Shown here piece after piece: positions 47,281 to 58,504 of a stretch of 64,000 bases of DNA. Source of the DNA: Siphonodentalium dalli (taxonomy: Eukaryota; Mollusca; Scaphopoda; Gadilida; Siphonodentaliidae). The stretch covers positions 93,059,345 through 93,123,344 of the forward strand of contig CP136061.1 of the NCBI GenBank assembly GCA_032622095.1, written 5' to 3'. Made by a program: the position numbers and the translations under genes. A model generated the notes under the pieces. It searched no databases. It saw only the letters and a list, made by a program, of their open reading frames with translations, and had not been told where the DNA came from. Every line of letters starts with the position of its first letter. The first letter of the stretch is position 1.

Positions 47281-47620
47281 ATTAGCCAATTCGGCTGGTT
47301 AAACAACACATGTGGCGGCCCACGTCCAGAATTTTCCAGGTCTCCCGATCGGCCATGCAGTCCGCCTCTGCCCTCATGAATTTATGTGAGAAGAGTACCA
47401 TCTTATTGGATACACGGCTGGTTAAACAACACATGTGGCGGCCCACGTCGGTTTCATTTGTGGCCCAAGTTGTGGTTGGGCGGCCCAACCACATATACCC
47501 CCCCCCCCAAACCGTATAAAAACCCCTCGGATTCTCGCTTGATAGAAAATCACGTGGAATCAGAATTTTTCCGGCCTCCGGCCCATCGGGAAATTTCCCG
47601 GTCTCCCGATCGGCCAGTCC
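47281..47620. repeat. Diverged ~120-bp tandem duplication
   Basis: GGCTGGTTAAACAACACATG followed by TGGCGGCCCACGTC occurs at 47292 and 47417. GGTCTCCCGATCGGCCA and GTCCGCCTCTGC occur near 47338 and again near 47600. The region is more GC-rich than its surroundings. Confidence 0.75.
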
Positions 47621-47724
47621 GCCTCTGCATATGAGTATATTGTCGGCGGTTAACCATGTGATTAACTACCCTATGTTTTTTTATTTACTTTGTACAATTT
47701 TTAAATACACACACAGTTCTGATG

Positions 47725-48098
47725 CAGTCACAAGTGGAGGTAACCAAGGATACGCCACAATTTCGCATCTAAAATGCTTGATACTACATTTTATCATTCG
47801 CGACAATGCGCAGTAAAACTATCACTGTATCGGTTACTACCCACAACAAAATCTGTCCACTTACGATTGAATCGTGATCATCAGAACATTCACTTAGTGA
47901 ACGTTCAGATGACCACGATTCAATCGTAAACTTGTGGAAACTTTTCCGTCGTAGGAAATAACTGATAATTGGACTGCGCATGCTCACATCAAAATCGTAG
48001 GTCAAAAATAATATCAAGCACTGTTTGATTTTACTATTTTTAGATGCCAAATTGAGGCGTATCCTTGGTTTATACATCCACTTGTGACGAAAGATTCG
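47725..48098. mobile_element. 375-bp palindromic MITE
   Basis: Left arm GTCACAAGTGGAGGTAACCA then AGGATACGCCACAATTTCGC. Right arm reverse complemented gives GTCACAAGTGGATGTATAAA then CCAAGGATACGCCTCAATTT. The centre (about 47858-47939) is a tighter hairpin: CCACTTACGATTGAATCGTG pairs with CACGATTCAATCGTAAACTT. The arms can pair over nearly the whole element. The target duplication is not evident. A related half lies at 48240-48290 (CCTCCACTTACAAATGAATC). Confidence 0.8.
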
Positions 48099-48327
48099 CA
48101 GTGGTGTGTGCATAAAAATTGTAGCTGAAAATGCCCGGTGTAGTCAATCACATGCTTCAGGATGTTCAACCTACGGTATAATCATATACGATGCCGCATC
48201 GCAATTGTGTGAACAAACTATCCACGATCTTGTCGGGCCTGATTCCTCCACTTACAAATGAATCGTGGTCGTCTGAACATACACTTACATGTAGTGTTGA
48301 ATTGGGCACACAATAACTAGAAGGCCG

Positions 48328-48922
48328 TGGCTAAAGAACGGTATGCCGCTCTTTAATACCAAACACTAAAGAGCGGTATACCACGCTTTAGCTATATGGG
48401 CCTGATACGCTAATTAACGGTATACCGCTCTTTAGCGTTTGGTGCTAAAGAACGGTATACTGCTCTTTAGTGACAAACGCTAAAGAGCGGTATACCACGC
48501 ATTAGCTATATGGGCCTGATACGCTAATGGACGGTATACCACTCTTTAGCGTTTGGTGCTAAAGAGCGGTATAGGCCTACTGCTCTTTAGGCCTACTGCT
48601 CTTTAGCCCTCGGTGCTAAAGAGCGGTCCAGGTTGGATGAGCGGCACGTGCGTTGCCAAGATATTTTGCGCATTGCGCCAACACATAACGTTATAATCCG
48701 TATCGCTCTTTAGCTCTCATCGCTAAAGAGTGGTGTGCCGTTCTTTAGCCCTCAGTGCTAAAGAGCTGTCCATGTTGGATGAGCGGCACGTGCGTTGCCA
48801 AGATACTTTGCGCATTGCGTGTAACGTTATAATCCGTACCGCTCTTTAGCCCTCACCACTAAAGAGCGGTATACCGTTCTTTAGCCCTCAGTACTAAAGA
48901 GCGGTATACCGTTCTTTAGCCA
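48328..48922. repeat. Dense array of CTAAAGAGCGG palindromes
   Basis: The half-site CTAAAGAGCGGTA and its complement TACCGCTCTTTAG occur about twenty times in 590 bp, mostly as head-to-head pairs separated by CCC-TC-AG, GTTTGGTG or ATACC. Two higher-order repeats are visible: a ~114-bp unit (starting at 48367 and 48481, containing TATATGGGCCTGATACGCTA) and a ~142-bp unit (GAGCGGCACGTGCGTTGCCA at 48639 and 48781). No unique-sequence spacers are present. The array may be a stack of small palindromic MITEs or a protein-binding cluster. Confidence 0.9.
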
Positions 48923-49790
48923 CTTCGTAACTAGAATGAATGGGCATTTTATTTTTAATATTATCAGGTTCACATTTGTTCAAAATTATTCTATGAAGAA
49001 GTACCTTTATATACAATTGCCTTTTAAGTTATATTTTCAATAATTGTGACCTTTCTGTTTTCCAACTATTGTCATATTAATCTCGACCGATAATACAGAG
49101 CAATTATGCATAGCTTTATGTCAGAATTTGATTTTTGCAGGGTAAAATTTGCCACTCACGCCGCCTACGGAATACTTTATTTTTATTTATCGTAGAAATT
49201 AAGCACAAAATATGATTTAATAAAAACCGATTTTGCAAAGTTTCCCAGTTTTGCGAATATTGTGGATGGGTACATTTATATACGAATGATCAATGCCATA
49301 TAATCATAGTCCATCAGATGTTACTATTTTAACATGAGAAATCATAACAAATACAAGCAGATTGAACGTATTCTAAAATATCGTACATATTTCACCGACA
49401 GTAAAATTCACCATCATTTCATTTGTAAAATATGAATAAATCACGCACGTGTAATCGTCGTTCAATTAAGTATATCACTCGTAACAACATTTTCGTAAAG
49501 AGAAAACACTTTACAACAGTTAACTTACCTGAAAAATCAGATCAAATGGAGTTCAGCTGTTCATTTCCGATCTCGAAAAATGTGTTTTGTCATAATGGCT
49601 GACCGTGACCCACAGAACAGGCGTGACCGAATGGCGGACACAATAAAAGTTGTAGTCCGAGTCCGAGTTCAGTAAAAGGTGTAGTTGTGACTTTCAATTT
49701 CGTCCATCCCAGAAATCTAGTATATTTTATAAAAGAGACATGTTCTGCACACAGATCTATACAATTTGCATGTTCAATGGGGTCAATGCA
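48923..49790. other. Unassigned sequence
   Basis: AT-rich, no gene or repeat identified. GCCTGTTCTGTGGGTCACGG-like sequence near 49605-49625 has no clear meaning. Confidence 0.4.
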
Positions 49791-49794
49791 TATT

Positions 49795-49945
49795 ATTTTT
49801 CATTTGCGCTTGATTTTCGCTTAGGCATAAACATTTGCGCTTAAGCCCAAATGATAGAGGTTATTGAACTTAAGCGCAATATGTGTGCTTAAGCGCAAAT
49901 ATGTGTGCTTAAGCGCAAATATTTTCGCTCAAGCGTAAATAAATA
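49795..49945. repeat. Inverted repeat built on TTTGCGCTTAAG
   Basis: ATTTGCGCTTGATTTTCGCT and ATTTGCGCTTAAGC on the left pair with GCTTAAGCGCAAATATGTGT (twice) and TTTTCGCTCAAGCGTAAAT on the right. A likely small palindromic MITE with a 21-bp internal duplication. Confidence 0.8.
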
Positions 49946-49984
49946 ATAAATGTGAAAAGGGCCTCCCCCATATATATATGACCA

Positions 49985-50115
49985 TTGACCATGGCGGGAA
50001 TTGCGCTGGTGCAGCATTAAAGTCTTAACAGACCATATGCTAGAGCATTCTCTTATATATGTGAGTCATCCAAATGAAGCCTCGTATCATATATAAAAGA
50101 ATGCATTGGCTTATA
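49985..50115 (+). mobile_element. TTAA MITE family 2, truncated copy
   Basis: TTGACCATGGCGGGAATTGC then GCTGGTGCAGCATTAAAG matches the left end of the copy at 42256. A single hairpin (GAGCATTCTCTTATATATGT to AATGCATTGGC) follows. The right end is missing and the satellite starts soon after. Confidence 0.7.
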
Positions 50116-50134
50116 AGGCTTGCCAATGAACTGA

Positions 50135-52310
50135 ACATTTATCAGGTTATTGCATGAATTTTTAATACACAGCAAGGCAGGTTACATCATTTTATAGATA
50201 TTCTAGAATTTCTAGTTTGTGAAAACTATACTTAAAGCCATATTTTATGCACCCTGTCTAACCAACTGAACTATGAACTATAGACATGTTATTATTTTTA
50301 TTATCAGAGACATGCCTTCTGCAAAGATATAGGCTTATACATTATAAACATGCAAATAGTTGCTTCATTTGGGCTAACTTCCATCATTTAGTGAGTCAAA
50401 CGTGAGGAAATTCTCTTAGTTTGAAAGTTGGAGCATGCCTGGCCCTGTGAGTTGATGTCACAAACATCAAATATTAGTACTTCTTATCAGATGGACATCT
50501 CTACCAATAAATTAAACATTTCTCATAGTCATTGCATGCTTTATAATATACAGGACAAGGTAGACAACATCATTTGATGGATATTTGACTTAAAATAGTC
50601 TGTGGAAACAACCTAAAAGCCATATTGTATGCACCCCTGTGTAGCCAAAATAAATTAAACTATGGATATTTTATTGTTTATTTCACCAGAGACATGTATT
50701 CTGTTGAGATATTGCCTTATATATGTTATAAACATGCAAATAGTGGCTTCATTTGGGCTTGCTTCCATAATTTAGAGAGTCAAACCTGAAGAGATTCCCT
50801 TATTTCAAATTTGTAAGATGCCAAGGCAACTGAAATGGTGTATCAAACCTCAAATGGCAGTATTTCTTATCAGATGGACATGTCTACCAATAAATTAAAC
50901 ATTTCTCATGGTCATTGCATGCATTTTAATATACAGGACAAGGTAGAAACATCATTTGATGGAAATATTACTTAAAATAGTCTGTCAAATCTACATAAAA
51001 GCCATATTGTATGCATCCCTGTATAGCCAAATGAAATTAAACTATGGATATTGTATTGTTTATTTCATTAGAGACATGCATTCTGTTGAGATATAGCCTT
51101 ATATATGTTATAAACATGCAAATAGTGGCTTTATTTGGGCTTGCTTCCATAATTTAGAGAGTCAAACCTGAAGAGATTCCCTTATTTCAAATTTACAAGA
51201 TGCCAAGCCAGCTGAAATGGTGTATCAAACCTCAAATGACAGTATTTCTTATCAGATGGACATCTCTACCAATAAATTAAACATTTCTCATGGTCACTGC
51301 ATGCATTATAATATATAGACCAAGGTAGAAAACATCAGTTGATGGATATTTTACTTAAAATAGTCTGTGGAAACTACATAAAAGCAATATTGTATGCATC
51401 CCTCTACAGCCAAATGAAATTAAACTATGGGTATTTTATTGTGTATTTTAATAGAGACATGTATTCTGTTGAGATATAGCCTTATACATGTTTTTAACAT
51501 GCAAATTGTGGCTTCATTTGGGCTTTCTTCCATTATTTAGAGAGTCAAATCTGAAGAAATTCCCTTAGTTTTATATTTATGATCCCATGATCCCATGAAA
51601 TGGTATTTTAAACCTCAAATGTCAGTATTTCTTATCAGATGGACATATCAACTAATGAATTAAACATTTCCCATGGTCATTACATGCATTTTAATATACA
51701 AGGCTATGTAGAAAACATCATTTGATGGATATTTTACTTAAAATAGTCTGTGGAAACTACATAAAAGCAATATTGTATGCATCCCTCTATAGCCAAATGC
51801 AATTGAACTATGGATATTTTATTGTGCATTTTATCAGACATATATTCTGTTGAGATATATAGCCTTATACATGTTATTAACATGCACATAGTGGCTTCAT
51901 TTGGGCTTTCTTCCATAATTTAGAGAGTCAAAGCTGAATAAATTCCCTTAGGTTTCAAATTTAAAAGATGCCAAGCCAGCTGAAATGGTGTATCAAACCT
52001 AAAATGTCAGTATTTCTTATCAGATGGACATCTCTACCAATAAATTAAGCATTTCTCATGACCATTGCATGCATTTTAATATATAGGAAACTACATAAAA
52101 GCCACATTGTATGCTTTCCTATATAGCCAAATGAAATTCAACTATGGATAAATTGGATATTTTATTGTTTGTATCATCAGAGATATTAGCATTCTGCTAT
52201 TATATAGTCTTTTGTGTGTTATAAACATACAATAGGTGCATGGCCTCATTGGGCTTGCTTTCATAATACAAGAGAGTCAACTCTGAATAAATACCATCGG
52301 TTTGAAATTG
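50135..52310. repeat. Satellite with ~383-bp period, about six copies
   Basis: The segment AACATGCAAATAGTGGCTTC recurs at 50351, 50735, 51117, 51500 and 51883 (position of TGCAAATAG), giving steps of 384, 382, 383 and 383 bp; a sixth, shortened unit is at ~52227. Each unit also has TTTCTTATCAGATGGACATC, TACCAATAAATTAAACATTT, GTCATTGCATGC, ATTTTACTTAAAATAGTCTG and AAACTATGGATATTTTATTG. Divergence between units is moderate. No open frame is kept. Confidence 0.95.
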
Positions 52311-52529
52311 GTAGCATCTTCCATCCTTATATAAGAGGGGTATATACCAGCTTGAAGTACCGGTTTAATTAATAGGTTCAATGCAAGGGGCCACCAGAGA
52401 GGTTTGTCTAGTTCGGGATGGTGTGGCAAACCGCCATTTGGAGATTTCAAGGGAGCTCTAGGTCTCCGCAATGGCGACCCACTATATTGTGCAAACAAAA
52501 TTTTATTAAAATTGTATAAAGGTCAGCAT
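52311..52529. other. Unassigned
   Basis: A short minus-strand frame (52277-52498) has no recognisable domain. Confidence 0.35.
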
Positions 52530-52900
52530 GCCCTAAGAGCATTGAGAAATAGATAAAAACACTTACTGACAGATTGCCAATAACAAAATTACATCTGTTG
52601 AAACTATTGTTATGTAAACAAAACTGTTACAGTGATTTGTCAACAAATATATAATTCTAGCTGTATTATTAGTTCAAATATTTAACTATGAATAACATTT
52701 TCAGAATATTTAATCAACAGGTTGGACCTTGTCCAATGTTATGTAAACAAAACTGTTACAGTGAGTGACTTGTCAACAATTATATAATCCTATAGCTGTA
52801 GTATTACATGTAGTTCAAATATTTAAGTATGAATATGAATTTTCAGAATATTTAATCAACAGATTGGTCTGGTTGGACCTTTTTCAATGTTTACCATAAA
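52530..52900 (+). repeat. Dispersed repeat R2, copy 2, internally duplicated
   Basis: TATGTAAACAAAACTGTTAC occurs at 52612 and again at 52742. The ~130-bp segment through TTCAGAATATTTAATCAACA is repeated in tandem. The SINE target region reads TTGTCAACAAATATATAATT here, without insertion. Confidence 0.8.
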
Positions 52901-52974
52901 ATTTTGATCACAATTTTGCTCTCGTTGGACTTTTACAGTTATTCCAATACAGCAGTAATTTCTACATAACAATT

Positions 52975-53281
52975 AATTCTTGGTTTAGAAATATTTTCTT
53001 TAAGTATTTCTTAACTTAGAAAAAAAATCTTGAAACAAGAAATATATATTTAATTTTTGAAGCCATTTTCGTATTAAGGAAATTGTTTCTTGTTTCAAGA
53101 CTAAAATCTATTTTATTTGAGAAAACTATCTCTTGTCTGGTGGGAGTTTCTTAAATTTTCTTGATGTAGCAGACTTGGGGGGTATATTTCCCAAAATAAG
53201 ATTTATTTTCCTGTTTCAGGAAATAGTTTTTCTTGTTTCAAGATATTTTATCTTATTAAGAAATTATTTTTGGCAGTGCAT
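52975..53281. mobile_element. AAGAAA-rich element with CACTG-type right end
   Basis: Ends TTATTTTTGGCAGTG, the reverse complement of the start of the element at 38405. The interior alternates TTTCTTGTTTCAAGA and AAGAAA blocks. The left end is not clear. Confidence 0.5.
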
Positions 53282-53776
53282 GATCCATGAATAATAGAAA
53301 TATTCTTAAATCGTATGCTAAAGCAAGATATGAACTCACGAAGACGAGTGTGATTTGGGAGGTTTCGCAACTCAGGGATATAGCTATGACTACGTTTAGG
53401 TATTTGCAGTCGCGCAATTCATTTCGGGCCAACAAATTACTTTCGGAAAAGATAATGACGACGACCAGACCCCTGGTCAAGTTGTCCTGTAACTTTACTT
53501 TTTCTTAACAACATCAATTTGTCATAACAGCAGGACCCACCAGCATCATAGCTCCTTAGCAGGACAACTTGAAAAATGGGTGGATGAGGATTACTGATCC
53601 CGGAAATGCATGGATGGTCGTTCGTATTGGGATATTCGGTTTGCGCAGCCGAGAAGTATCAAGCACAAGTCGTTCGATAATGTTCTTTTCAATGGACAAT
53701 TTGAAGATTGTGTTCGAGGCTTGATAAGTGATCGCTGTCAGATATAACAAAACTAATTGAATGAGTGTCTGTATCA
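53282..53776. other. Unassigned, with a 12-bp inverted repeat
   Basis: CAAGTTGTCCTG at 53478 pairs with CAGGACAACTTG at 53560. A 73-codon plus frame (53287-53508) with TKTSVIWEVSQLRDIAMTTF has plausible composition, but I do not recognise it. Confidence 0.4.
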
Positions 53777-54270
53777 TTAAAGGAACGGGCGGCGTTCGTT
53801 GCAGAAATATTAATATTTGTTCAAATCACCATTAACAGAAGGAATATTAAAATATATATAGTTTCGTTCATATGCCAAACATAATCAGCGCGTAAATAGT
53901 ATATTGTCGTCAAGACGTACGATGGTGTACGTAAACAAGAACCTGCTCGTGTTACAGAAGTTTTGCTTCTGTTTACATAACACAGCTCAATTATATTGGT
54001 TAATCACACACCAATGATATATACGCTCTTTATTAATTCCATATCAGGAAAACAGTAACAAATAACGCTCTTTATGTTACCATATCCGGATCTAAACAAA
54101 AGCCAGGTACTGTAACGTTTTTTTACTTTTGTTTACATAACAAAGGAAAAACATTTGACAATAACATACTGTTTATGCCATATTTCTGATTGGTATAGGA
54201 ACAAGGTCTGTCTTTATTTGACTATTCTTGTATGCGGTTTTTGACTGAGGTCGAAATTTTAACAGCATAC
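53777..54270 (+). mobile_element. TTAA element family 3, copy 3
   Basis: Begins TTAAAGGAACGGGCGGCGTT. It contains ACGCTCTTTA at 54023 and 54064 and GTTTACATAACAAAGG. The right end decays after AACAGCATACCCTGTTGACT. It faces the inverted copy at 60797-61325. Confidence 0.82.
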
Positions 54271-55019
54271 CCTGTTGACTGGGGAACAATTGAGCAATGT
54301 GTAAATATGCGTAACTACTTCCTTATATAAATGCAAGTCTTCATACCATCGAGGCATTCCGAATGTTGTGCGGGCATGTACTGTCTATTTATGTACACAC
54401 TTGTGTGTAGTATGTTGTCCTTTTGCATATGTGTTGTGTTTCATAGGTCATGATCCATATTAATTTATGGCTGATTTGTTAATAAATGCATACCGATCGA
54501 ACCACTCGGCGACCACTGTCAAACGTATACTTGTGTGTTTTACTCCGCTGACTAGTTCCATAGCGCGAAGCTCTTTTGGCGGGCGTATTATTGGCTTTAC
54601 TCTGTTCTTAGTGGTACTATCTGACAGCCGTTTCTCCGATGGATATTCTCTCTCAGTGGAAACGCTTGGAGATGGTGCCGTCTGTGTGATTTGTTTTTGT
54701 TTAATAAGTTAATCGTCGAACTTAGACAGGTGAGCTTATGACTTAAAGAGACAGACGCAGTCACTGATATCCACTCCCGCTACGCCCGTAGAAATCATAT
54801 TCCACCATTGTTAATATTTGTTCCTCAATAATCTACTTCACAATAGGGGGTCGTCACAGTTCGAAATTGTGTTCTGTATTGTGCCTTTTTTTAGGCGATA
54901 TCGCAATAAACATTGAATTAATTACCTAGGAGAAATCCCACGATTGATATCGATGCAAAGTAAAATCGTTCACAAAGTCACTTAAATTGTGCAACTTCGA
55001 GTTTGGACCTCCACCTACT
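54271..55019. other. Unassigned; single open frame at 54467-54712
   Basis: The 81-codon plus frame (MADLLINAYRSNHSATTVKR) has no domain I recognise. No repeat identified. Confidence 0.35.
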
Positions 55020-56170
55020 GTGGAAATCAACAAGAAAAAAAGTTGCCGCAGAGACTCCAGACAAGATGGCGTCCATCATGGCGGCCATTTTTTGTATATG
55101 CACCAGGTCTCTTTGATCGCCGTTATAGTAAAGATGATGTCAAATGTGAAAATTTGCTATTTTTCGGACATTTCACCACCTTTCGTTTGTCTCTGTGGGA
55201 AAATATTGGCACCTTGACGCGATTTTATACATTTATCGTCTAGAAGGGTCATTGGCGAACACACGGGGACCATAATATACATTTCTTGACGGATATTTTT
55301 GTCCGATATCACGTTTTCCCAAATGCCGGTATAATCCGGTCAAAGCCAAAACGACGCTAATAACGCAATGTCTGTTTCGTATAAATGAGTGTTATTGCTA
55401 TTATTACTCCAGCCATGATTATATATGTGCAGGATATACTCGGGCTAGGATTCCTCTTATACCTGAGTTGAGGAAAATTCACCCAAATCCAAGATGGCGG
55501 CCAAAATGGCCACCAGAAATAGAAAAATCGCCGAAAATCGCTGATTTTAACATCAGTGAATGTTATTGTCACGACAACTCCACACCCGCTTACTATTGTG
55601 AGTTGGGAACACTTAGTTGAATAACTGTCCTTATTTTGCATCAAAATAAAAGTCCCCCAAATCCAAAATGGCGCCCACAATGGCCGACAAATTTTGAAAA
55701 ATCACCGAAATTCCCTCATGTTCACATCATTGAGCATTATTGCCGAGAAAACTCCACACATGCTGACAGTTAAGTTGTAAATACTGAGGTGAAGTAATTA
55801 CCTTGCATCTGATGAAGGAAATTGTTTTCCAAATCGAAGATGGCGGCCAAAATGGCGTCCGAACTTTGAAAACAAGCTTACATTCCTTTACTTTCTTACT
55901 ATGGGCGTTATTGTTACGCGAATTCTACCCATATGGAACATTGATATGAAGTATTCATATGTAACATTGATATGAAGTATTCATTTGAGTTTGGCCAACT
56001 CTCACAATCAAGATGACTGCCAAACTGGCGGCCAGAAATTGAAAAGAAGTCGTAATTGTCACATACTAATTTCAACTTTTTGTCATAATATCAATATGTA
56101 TGCATTGGACGAAACGGTACATAAGCCATCTATTAGTTCCAACATATGTCGTCGCCTTCTGGAAGTATGA
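55020..56170 (+). repeat. Family-Y locus II, left inverted arm
   Basis: Matches the reverse complement of 58505-59770 along its whole length, including TTCGTATAAATGAGTGTTAT, CTCGGGCTAGGATTCCTCTT and GTCACGACAACTCCACACC. AAGATGGCGG-type motifs occur at 55491, 55665, 55837 and 56010 (steps 174, 172, 173), each followed by CCAAAATGGC or a relative. An additional pair lies at 55068 (AAGATGGCGTCCATCATGGC). AAGATGGC is the core bound by the zinc-finger protein YY1 in animals; whether that applies here is inference. Confidence 0.85.
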
Positions 56171-56750
56171 AAACCCACAATAATCGCGATGTGGCATTTA
56201 GAAATTCATTCTCCACTAAGCGCCCATAATGGCCGTAACCGTATATGGGTGCGCCGAATAGTCATATTATGACTTCCAAGATTCAAAACAACAGTACCTG
56301 AGCTTATTCTGATTTGCCACGTTCAGCATTATCTGGATCAGCATCCGTCTCGTCGCATTAATCTATCTCGCTCACTCCAACACAGTTTTCTACACTTCTT
56401 GGTAGAAGGGTCCCACTAATCGGAATGTTTCAAACAACACATATGCCAGTGTCAAGCTCACGTGTTTTGTCTCGAAAGCTGGGAATTCTTATCCTTATTC
56501 TTGGCGAGCTTCATTCGTGGTAGCTTATGGTATAATTCAGATGCTCCATATGGGATCTGAGCGTCATCTTGCGTGATAAACTACAAAGGTATGCGGTCGA
56601 TGCGTATACTAGCTTTCAGAAGGATCTCTCTATCTGCGTATTTTTCAGATTTGGTTATCTAATTTGGATAACAATATGGTTCACCAATTCACATATTGAA
56701 GTACTGACGTAGCCGGACAACTTCTGTATATGGCTTCGAATGTTGAAAGC

Positions 56751-56960
56751 CTAACATTTGACGGATGCCTTTCTGCTAAGGCGTAGAAGACCATAATGCA
56801 TAATATACCCACACTTCTTGACCATGATCATAAGAACAGTCCTGGTGGCGTCCATCAATCGTCTCACCGTACAGATCCAAACAGATAATAACAATACATG
56901 CGGTGCTAGTTTGTGAGCATGTGTCATGATAGTGGAAATGAAATTGGACCATGACTGCAC
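56751..56960 (-). pseudogene. Decayed coding relic in family Y, copy a
   Basis: The minus strand reads NFISTIMTHAHKLAPHVLLL, then RRLMDATRTVL and VKKCGYI. The inverted partner at 57738-57941 reads HFISTVMAHVHKLAPRVLFF, then TRRLRDVTQYAYDHDQKVW. Frame and motif order are kept between the two diverged copies, which suggests former coding. I cannot identify a domain. Confidence 0.3.
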
Positions 56961-57737
56961 CGCCCCTTCTTTGGGTATGTTTTAGATTCAGACATGATCT
57001 CATGTGGCTTTGCTTTCCTTGTATGCTAAGATTGTATCTTTCAATCCGCTTGGAAGCCGTTCTTAATCAACGAACCAGACGTGTACCATTGGCTACTACT
57101 ATATAGGTCCCACCAGACTGGGATGGATGTAGTCTTCAGGACGATGCATTTGATAGTTACCGATAATATGTCATACTCACGCTGGGTGGTGGTCGGTATG
57201 GTTCAAGAAAGTACAATGCCATCAACACAAGGGTGAAATGTTCAACGCGAAGAACATCTAGAGGAATGTTACTTTGATGAGATATTGCATTCAGTTTAAC
57301 CTACGTTGGGTACACCAAGTGATTTATTGGTAACCATTCAAAACCATTGTCATGCATGAGACATCTTAACTACTATATTCTAAAGTTATATAATATAAAG
57401 CTATATGATCATAAAGGTCACGTTCACCAACGTCCACATCCATTGCCATCGAGACTATAAATTGTTCTTTAAACACACAGTGAAATAAATGCACCACAGT
57501 TCCTGACATTTTCTTGAATAATACCGTCCACATACTGACACTAACCCTGAGAGATCATAACAACAATGCATACCTTCATTCCATAAAGACATTATCATTT
57601 AGCCCATCCGACTGGCTAGGATAGTATTATCCAGACAAAATAATACGTCTGGTCATGTTGATTCAGAACGGCCTTGGAACGGATGTGGAAATACAATCTT
57701 ACCACACCAAAAAGACCAACACGCATGACATTCTATA

Positions 57738-57941
57738 TTGAAACATGCACCTGGTGTAGGGTTGTATACCGTGTCCCATTTCATTTCCACTGTCATGGCG
57801 CATGTCCACAAACTAGCACCGCGAGTATTGTTCTTCTCTGCTGGGAGCTATTCGACGAGACGACTGCGGGACGTCACACAGTATGCTTATGATCATGATC
57901 AAAAAGTGTGGGTAGTCGGTACATTATGGTCTTCTCCTTAG
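57738..57941 (+). pseudogene. Decayed coding relic in family Y, copy b
   Basis: Partner of the minus-strand relic at 56751-56960, described there. A frameshift is likely, because a neighbouring frame (57674-57892) carries FHFHCHGACPQTSTASIVLL, which also resembles the alternate frame of copy a. Either frame could be the original. Confidence 0.3.
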
Positions 57942-58504
57942 CAGATAGGCATCTGTCCAAGGGAATGAGACAGCTAGCTACCTCCGAAACACTGCCGACG
58001 TTGTCCACGTATGCCAATACGTTCGCTAAGTTTGTGAGTTGAACCATCTATTGAGAAGTGACTAGTTAACTGGGAAGTTCGCCATGTATACATGTCATTA
58101 TCCCCACGGGGTATGAGAAAGACATACATAGAGATGACCTTATGTAAGCTTGTATACTTATCGACCATATGCCTTTCTAGTTCAAGATGACGAACAAATC
58201 CCATATTTAGCAAGCATCTAAAATCTTAAGCCAGACACCGGGAAATTAATTGTTTGAAACGTTATGATTAAAGGGACCCTTCTCACAGGAAGTGTTGAAT
58301 ACTTTGTCGGTGTGAGCGACCTAGATTTATCAGGCAAAGAAATGGAAACTGGTCCAGATCATTAAGGACGTGGCAAATCAGAATCTCTTACCAGGTAATT
58401 GTTCTAATGTGGCTATTCGGCGCACCTACGGTTACGGCCATTATCGGCGCGAAGTGTCAAATGGATTTCGAAATGACACATCGCTATATTAAGTGTGGGT
58501 TTTC

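Larger units (their letters stand above)
56171..58504. repeat. Family-Y locus II, central region
   Basis: Homologous in parts to 20665-24900 (for example GGTATGGTTCAAGA near 57200 and 21500, ATGTTCAACGCGA near 57239 and 21525, and GGCGCACCTACG near 58428). It contains the uninterrupted target of the hAT-type element at ~57307-57320. It has an internal inverted pair (56750-56960 against 57750-57965). Frames are short and broken. Confidence 0.7.

Noticed and set aside
48328-48922. CRISPR-like array
   Set aside because: Repeats are palindromic and regularly arranged, but the filler between them is itself repeated, there are no unique spacers and no cas genes, and the DNA is eukaryotic.
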